A stretch of 9,072 nt of DNA from positions 1 through 9,072 of the forward strand of contig JAAYGE010000074.1 in NCBI GenBank assembly GCA_012727835.1. Reading direction: 5' to 3'. Numbering within the stretch: the first letter of the stretch is position 1; each line of letters opens with the position of its first letter. Below are positions 5,784 through 9,072 of this stretch, piece by piece. The notes under the pieces are model-generated. The model made no database searches, was not told the DNA's origin, and worked only from the letters and a program-made list of their open reading frames with translations. The stretch is from Bacillota bacterium (GTDB taxonomy: Bacteria > Bacillota_H > UBA994 > UBA5500). The position numbers and the translations under genes were made by a program.

Positions 5784-7967
5784 TCATGATAAAGCATTGC
5801 GCAGGCGCCATTCCAACAGGGTGTGGCGCTTTTCTACCTGGTTGTTCTTCACTGAAAGAGCAATGGCCTTTTTGGTACCCACTAGGACCACTTGACGGCG
5901 GGCGCGGGTAATGGCCGTGTAGAGCAGGTTACGTTGCAACATAATGTAGTGCTGGGTGGAAATGGGCATTACGATAACCGGATACTCACTACCCTGGCTC
6001 TTGTGCACCGAAATAGCATAGGCCAAAGTCAACTCATCTAACTCGGAGAAATCGTAAACTACCAGGCGTTCATAACGACCTTCCGGATAGACGACGGCCA
6101 CTTCCCGCTCCTCCAAATCGATGGTCTGAATCCGCCCAATATCCCCGTTGAAAACCTGTTTTTTATAGTTGTTGCGAATCTGCATCACCTTGTCGCCGAT
6201 ACGAAAATGCTGAAAACCCTGCTTCACTTCCGCTTTCTGCGGGGAGCGGGGATTTAAACTGCGCTGCAATTCCACATTCAAGTTTTCTACACCGATGGGA
6301 GTGCGGCGCATAGGAGTGAGCACTTGAATATCTTCTAAGGGATGATAGCCATAGGCGCCAGGTAGACGTCGGCGACAAAGATCGACAATGGTATTTAAAA
6401 TTTCTAGGGGTTCCTGCTCCTCGATAAAGAAAAAGTCTTTCCCCTTGACGTTAAGATAGGGGAACTCACCTTCTTTATCCCGGTGGGCGTTGACTACAAT
6501 CATGCTTTGCCCCGCCTGCCGGAAAATGGTCTTAAGACGCACTGTAGGTATGGCCTGGGAGGCGATAATGTCGCGTAATACGTTGCCCGGCCCTACCGAG
6601 GGCAGCTGGTCGATATCGCCCACCAAAACCAACTGGCATCCGGTGGGAATGGCTTTGAGAAAATGATACATGAGCAGAATATCGATCATAGAGGCTTCGT
6701 CTAGGATGACCACATCGGCCTCCAAGGGGTTATCTTCGTTGCGGCCAAAGACCATGCCCTGCCCTTCCACAAAGATGTATTCTAACAGCCGATGAATCGT
6801 CTTAGCTTCGACGCCGGTGGTTTCGGACATGCGCTTAGCAGCCCGCCCGGTAGGAGCTGCCAACAGGACGCGGCGCTGGCGATCATTCATCAATTGCAAT
6901 AGGGACCGCACGATGGTGGTTTTACCGGTACCAGGGCCACCGGTAATTACCGTTACTCCGTTCTGCAGGGCGGCAACCAGGGCCTGCCGCTGCTCGGGGG
7001 CCAAACGCAAACGCTGCTCCTGTTCTAGCACCGCCAGTTCTTGCTCCAGTCCTAGATCCAGTTCCAGTTGCCTCGGTTGTTGGGCCAATTGGACTAACTG
7101 CTGGGCCACTCCCTGCTCTGCATAATAAAAGGGAGCCAGATAAATCATCTTTTGCCCTTCCACTTCCACCAGGAAAATTTCCTTTTGCTGCTGCAGAGCG
7201 GTGCAGGCCGGCGGTAGCCGCTCCCTATCCACCTCTAAAACCTCCGCCGCCTTTTGTAAGAATTCATCCAGCGGATAAGAGGTGTGCCCCTCATCGGCCA
7301 ACTGGCCCAGCGCGTATTTAATACCGGCGATCAGCCGCTCCTGAGATTCAGGTGCTAACCCCAGGGCTTGGGCCAATTTGTCGGCGGTTTTAAAGCCGAT
7401 GCCGAAGACCTCATCGGCCAACCGATAGGGATTTTCCTCAATTACCTGTCGGGCTTCGCTACCGTAATGGCGATAGATGCGGGCGGCATACCCGGGCTGC
7501 ACCCCATAGCCTTGTAGGTAAATCATCATATCGCGAATTTCACTCTGTTCAGCGAAGGACGTAGCGATGGCTGCCGCTTTGGCCGGCCCCAAATTGGGCA
7601 CTTCCGTTAAACGTTCTGGTTGCTCCTCTAAGACTTGCAGGGTATCCAAGCCAAAATGCTCTACAATGCGTTTGGCGGTGACGGGACCCACCCCTTTTAT
7701 TAAGCCGGAGCCCAGATATTTTTCTATTCCAGTCAGGGTGGCGGGAGCAAGGGCTAAGTAACTCTCTACTTTAAACTGCCGCCCATATTGGGGGTGCGTT
7801 GTCCATTCCCCTTGCATTTGCAACCTTTCCCCCACCGCCAGTTGGGGAAAGATGCCCACAGCTGTTACCAAGTCCGGTTCTTCCTTACAACGCAGACGTA
7901 CCACCGAGTAAAAATTTTCTTCGTTACGGAAAGTGATACGCTCCACGCTGCCTACCAGCTGGTCCAT
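5784..7967 (-). CDS. recD2: RecD2 family ATP-dependent 5'-3' DNA helicase
   Basis: A 727-residue superfamily 1B helicase of the RecD2 (RecD-like) group, found in bacteria without a need for RecB or RecC; it acts in the cytoplasm in DNA repair and replication-fork maintenance. Residues 1-75 look like the N-terminal OB-type domain. Tandem helix-hairpin-helix segments follow, including YLGSGLIKGVGPVTAKRIV (84-102) and VPNLGPAKAAAI (123-134). Helicase motifs: Walker A GGPGTGKT (343-350), Ia APTGRAAKRM (371-380), Walker B VVILDEASM (419-427), III LVGDIDQLPSVGPG (448-461), a region with GDKVMQIRNNY and FNGDIGRI (591-613), then VHKSQGSEYP (654-663) and LLYTAITRAR (681-690). All catalytic motifs are intact and the length is normal. 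The chosen start is ATG at 7967, seven bases after a perfect AAAGGAGGT; an in-frame ATG eight codons upstream has no such site. A possible terminator and leader hairpin precede it, so it probably has its own promoter. Confidence 0.97.
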   Translation of the reverse strand: MDQLVGSVERITFRNEENFYSVVRLRCKEEPDLVTAVGIFPQLAVGERLQMQGEWTTHPQYGRQFKVESYLALAPATLTGIEKYLGSGLIKGVGPVTAKRIVEHFGLDTLQVLEEQPERLTEVPNLGPAKAAAIATSFAEQSEIRDMMIYLQGYGVQPGYAARIYRHYGSEARQVIEENPYRLADEVFGIGFKTADKLAQALGLAPESQERLIAGIKYALGQLADEGHTSYPLDEFLQKAAEVLEVDRERLPPACTALQQQKEIFLVEVEGQKMIYLAPFYYAEQGVAQQLVQLAQQPRQLELDLGLEQELAVLEQEQRLRLAPEQRQALVAALQNGVTVITGGPGTGKTTIVRSLLQLMNDRQRRVLLAAPTGRAAKRMSETTGVEAKTIHRLLEYIFVEGQGMVFGRNEDNPLEADVVILDEASMIDILLMYHFLKAIPTGCQLVLVGDIDQLPSVGPGNVLRDIIASQAIPTVRLKTIFRQAGQSMIVVNAHRDKEGEFPYLNVKGKDFFFIEEQEPLEILNTIVDLCRRRLPGAYGYHPLEDIQVLTPMRRTPIGVENLNVELQRSLNPRSPQKAEVKQGFQHFRIGDKVMQIRNNYKKQVFNGDIGRIQTIDLEEREVAVVYPEGRYERLVVYDFSELDELTLAYAISVHKSQGSEYPVIVMPISTQHYIMLQRNLLYTAITRARRQVVLVGTKKAIALSVKNNQVEKRHTLLEWRLRNALS

Positions 7968-7974
7968 CGCCACC

Positions 7975-7983
7975 ACCTCCTTT
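7975..7983 (-). promoter_or_regulatory. Consensus ribosome binding site of recD2
   Basis: AAAGGAGGT on the minus strand, seven bases ahead of the ATG at 7967, is a full match to the 16S anti-Shine-Dalgarno. It lies within the eight-codon upstream extension of the frame and so rejects the start at 7991. Confidence 0.85.
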
Positions 7984-7995
7984 ACCCTCATAATA

Positions 7996-8020
7996 GGTGA
8001 GGCGGTTACCCCGCCCCATC
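7996..8020 (-). other. GC-rich hairpin in the recD2 leader
   Basis: On the minus strand, GATGGGGCGG and CCGCCTCACC flank the five-base loop GGTAA; nine of ten positions pair (one A-C mismatch, one G-U). It ends about 12 bases before the recD2 ribosome binding site and has no U-run, so it is not a normal terminator. It could be an mRNA-stabilising or regulatory leader structure. Function is inferred only from position. Confidence 0.45.
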
Positions 8021-8038
8021 AATCATTTGTTAAACGTG

Positions 8039-8088
8039 GGTAGGGCAAACTCCTGCTTCTAACCGATAAGCATCGCCGGTAGGGCAAA
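8039..8088. repeat. Two copies of an 11-base motif, 39 bases apart
   Basis: GGTAGGGCAAA occurs at 8039-8049 and again at 8078-8088. The core GTAGGGC also appears in the right arm of the neighbouring terminator (8116-8122 reads GTAGGGC in part of that arm). The copies lie between the terminator and recD2, where a promoter would be expected, so they could be regulatory sites or leftover terminator halves. Confidence 0.4.
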
Positions 8089-8123
8089 AAAAAGAGCCCT
8101 ACTTGTGGGCTGTAAGTAGGGCT
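8086..8123 (-). terminator. Intrinsic terminator upstream of recD2
   Basis: A perfect 10-bp stem: on the minus strand AGCCCTACTT (8123-8114) pairs with AAGTAGGGCT (8104-8095) around a nine-base loop. One C follows and then eight T (8093-8086). This is a textbook Rho-independent terminator for minus-strand transcripts. It would end transcription coming from the 152-residue membrane protein gene or from a small transcript in 8134-8326, and it separates that unit from recD2. Confidence 0.92.
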
Positions 8124-8326
8124 GGTGAAATTTCTAGGAGCTGCTAGGTTGCTGCGAAAATAGCTTGGGGGGCTTCCGCCACAATTCCATAGCACTGCTC
8201 CTAACCTTGGGTAATTTGGGGTATTTGGGGTTGTTCATCTGGTGTTTGCTTTCTGGCAACATATTAACACAAATTTCGACAGAGGCAAATGATACAAGGG
8301 GCTCAAAACGCTGTATTTACCAAATT
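8124..8326. other. Gene-poor stretch between the membrane-protein stop and the terminator
   Basis: About 200 bases without a confident gene. On the minus strand it carries the tiny ORF described separately and an A/C-rich run with repeated ACCCCAAAT-like units (about 8212-8232). On the plus strand a TTG-initiated 60-codon frame with a hydrophobic stretch is open, but it lacks a ribosome binding site. The combined 7968-8326 gap holds this stretch, the terminator, the GGTAGGGCAAA pair and the recD2 leader hairpin. Confidence 0.4.
8134..8262 (-). CDS. Possible tiny ORF (42 or 34 codons) directly before the terminator
   Basis: An open frame from ATG at 8262 (42 residues) or ATG at 8238 (34 residues) ends in TAG ten bases before the terminator stem. 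The peptide is basic and proline-rich: it starts MNNPKYPKLPKV in the shorter form and carries WRKPPK later. I recognise no family. Neither start has a convincing Shine-Dalgarno sequence, which counts against translation. The placement against a terminator, with about 200 bases otherwise unexplained behind the membrane-protein gene, is the only support. It may equally be the 3' untranslated tail of that gene or a small RNA. Confidence 0.2.
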   Translation of the reverse strand: MLPESKHQMNNPKYPKLPKVRSSAMELWRKPPKLFSQQPSSS

Positions 8327-8785
8327 TTATATAGGACTTTTTTCTAGGACCGTAGACCCAGGCGACATAGGACCTGATGGCAATAGCAACTGCTCTAAAG
8401 CCTGCAAAGTGGATAGGGGGGAATTATGTTCGACCATATCGAAGTACCAAAGAACTTGCCCCCGGGCACGGGCTAAAATGTCACCCACATCGCTTACCCC
8501 AGCTTGGAAATAGAGGGCCGGATGGGTTCTTCGTAAGCGTTCTACTATCTGCTGCTCGTTTTTCCCCTCATCGACGGCTAAAACCCATATCTCTAAAAGA
8601 CGCAAATGACCCACCCGAGAAAACAAATGGCAGGCCGTGCGCAGGAACGGATCTAGCCAAGCCTCGGCCTGCTCCACCTTGAGCATTATGCTGACCGCCA
8701 CCTGTCGTTCCGGATTAACTATGTATAAGACCCATACTACCCAAGCCACTAATAAAATCACACCGACGAGTGTGACCCAAAACAT
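8327..8785 (-). CDS. Uncharacterised single-pass membrane protein
   Basis: A 152-residue protein that I do not recognise. Residues 2-23 (beginning FWVTLVGVILLVAWVVWVLY) are a strongly hydrophobic N-terminal membrane segment without a cleavage or lipobox motif. The rest is soluble-looking and mostly helical, with LRLLEIWVLAVDEGKNEQQ (61-79), LRRTHPALYFQAGVSDVGDI (84-103) and ARARGQVLWYFDMVEHN (105-121), then a Ser/Pro-rich tail. It has no cysteine pairs or nucleotide-binding motif. The ATG at 8785 follows AGAGGTG (8791-8797) at five-base spacing, so translation is well supported. It lies between a degU-like gene and recD2 and is followed about 200 bases later by a strong terminator, so it may be a short transcription unit of its own or the tail of a degSU operon. 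A link to the DegS/DegU system is only a guess from position. Confidence 0.75.
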   Translation of the reverse strand: MFWVTLVGVILLVAWVVWVLYIVNPERQVAVSIMLKVEQAEAWLDPFLRTACHLFSRVGHLRLLEIWVLAVDEGKNEQQIVERLRRTHPALYFQAGVSDVGDILARARGQVLWYFDMVEHNSPLSTLQALEQLLLPSGPMSPGSTVLEKSPI

Positions 8786-8821
8786 AGCACCACCTCTTCC
8801 ACAACAGATTGGGGGTGCTAT

Positions 8822-8851
8822 ATAGTATGTAAACGGCCCGTAATGTGCTAA
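8822..8851 (-). promoter_or_regulatory. Weak candidate promoter for the membrane-protein gene
   Basis: TTAGCA (8851-8846) and TACTAT (8827-8822) on the minus strand are separated by 18 bases, each matching four of six consensus positions. They lie in the AT-rich gap after the degU-like stop and upstream of the ATG at 8785. The match is weak and could be chance. Confidence 0.22.
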
Positions 8852-8852
8852 T

Positions 8853-9072
8853 TTATTTGATACTAACTAAATTAAGCTTTACTGCCTGGACAACAGCCTG
8901 GGTCCGATCCTTTACATCCAACTTACGCAAGATACTACTGACATGATTTTTTACCGTCTTTTCGCTGATAAACAGTTCGGTAGCGATACGCATATTGCTA
9001 TATCCTTGAGCCATTAGATTCAACACTTCCAGCTCCCGAGGACTCTACAGCTGCTGCTGAACTGCGGGCTCG
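8853..9072 (-). pseudogene. degU: DegU/NarL-family response regulator, 3' part, interrupted by an in-frame TAG
   Basis: Only the C-terminal end is in the window; the gene begins beyond base 9072. Read in one frame it gives EPAVQQQL, then TAG (9045-9047), then 63 residues to a TAA at 8853. Those 63 residues are a complete LuxR/NarL-type helix-turn-helix DNA-binding domain: [17 protein letters not shown], the recognition-helix block [19 protein letters not shown], and [13 protein letters not shown]. From memory this is very close to the end of Bacillus DegU ([22 protein letters not shown]). DegU is the partner of the sensor kinase DegS and controls motility, competence and exoenzymes. The TAG falls where family members have one ordinary residue between the conserved L and the (T/S)PRE motif, so a single base change explains it. 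It would leave a receiver-only protein. Alternatives are a sequencing error or stop-codon read-through. No ribosome binding site supports separate translation of the HTH part. Family identity is secure; pseudogene status is not. Confidence 0.75.

Noticed and set aside
8165..8347. Plus-strand 60-codon frame with a hydrophobic stretch, a possible small membrane protein
   Set aside because: It has a TTG start without a Shine-Dalgarno sequence, overlaps the 3' end of the opposing membrane-protein gene, and the hydrophobic run arises from low-complexity sequence.
1..9072. CRISPR arrays, tRNA or rRNA genes, insertion sequences
   Set aside because: No regularly spaced repeats, no cloverleaf or rRNA-like sequence and no transposase motifs or terminal inverted repeats were seen.

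Overview
The window reads as a Gram-positive, Firmicutes-type chromosome, probably an anaerobic, spore-former-like clostridial lineage. The evidence is strong AGGAGG-type ribosome binding sites, a DegU-type regulator, a YvyF/TIGR03826 flagellar-operon protein and RecD2 rather than the RecBCD-type RecD. I cannot name the genus. Every convincing gene lies on the minus strand, so transcription runs from high to low coordinates, and no plus-strand gene is supported.

In the direction of transcription: (1) 9072-8853 is the 3' end of a DegU/NarL-family response regulator. Its HTH domain is intact, but an in-frame TAG sits just before it. (2) 8785-8327 is an unrecognised 152-residue protein with one N-terminal membrane segment. 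(3) 8326-7968 is a gene-poor stretch with a strong intrinsic terminator (8123-8086), a possible tiny ORF just before it, and a GC-rich hairpin in the recD2 leader. (4) 7967-5784 is recD2. (5) 5783-5542 is a 242-bp intergenic stretch. (6) 5541-3796 is a long ComFA-type helicase. (7) 3794-3033 is pxpA and 3027-1273 a fused pxpB-pxpC; together these encode an ATP-dependent 5-oxoprolinase. (8) 1247-516 is comFC. (9) 498-91 is yvyF. The last 90 bases hold no recognisable gene; by analogy with Bacillus the next gene would be flgM.

From comFA to yvyF the genes are packed with gaps of 1, 5, 25 and 17 bases, and several ribosome binding sites lie in or against the preceding gene's end, so this is almost certainly one operon. 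Its frame resembles the Bacillus subtilis degU ... comFA-comFB-comFC-yvyF-flgM locus. Here no comFB is seen, and the 5-oxoprolinase genes occupy the position between comFA and comFC. The operon therefore mixes DNA uptake (ComFA, ComFC), pyroglutamate recycling to glutamate (PxpABC) and a motility-linked protein (YvyF), next to a DNA-repair helicase (RecD2) and a DegU-like regulator.

The points most worth a second look are the amber codon in the degU-like gene, the pxp genes embedded in the com operon, the uncharacterised membrane-anchored protein, and the unexplained structure around the terminator at 8086-8262.
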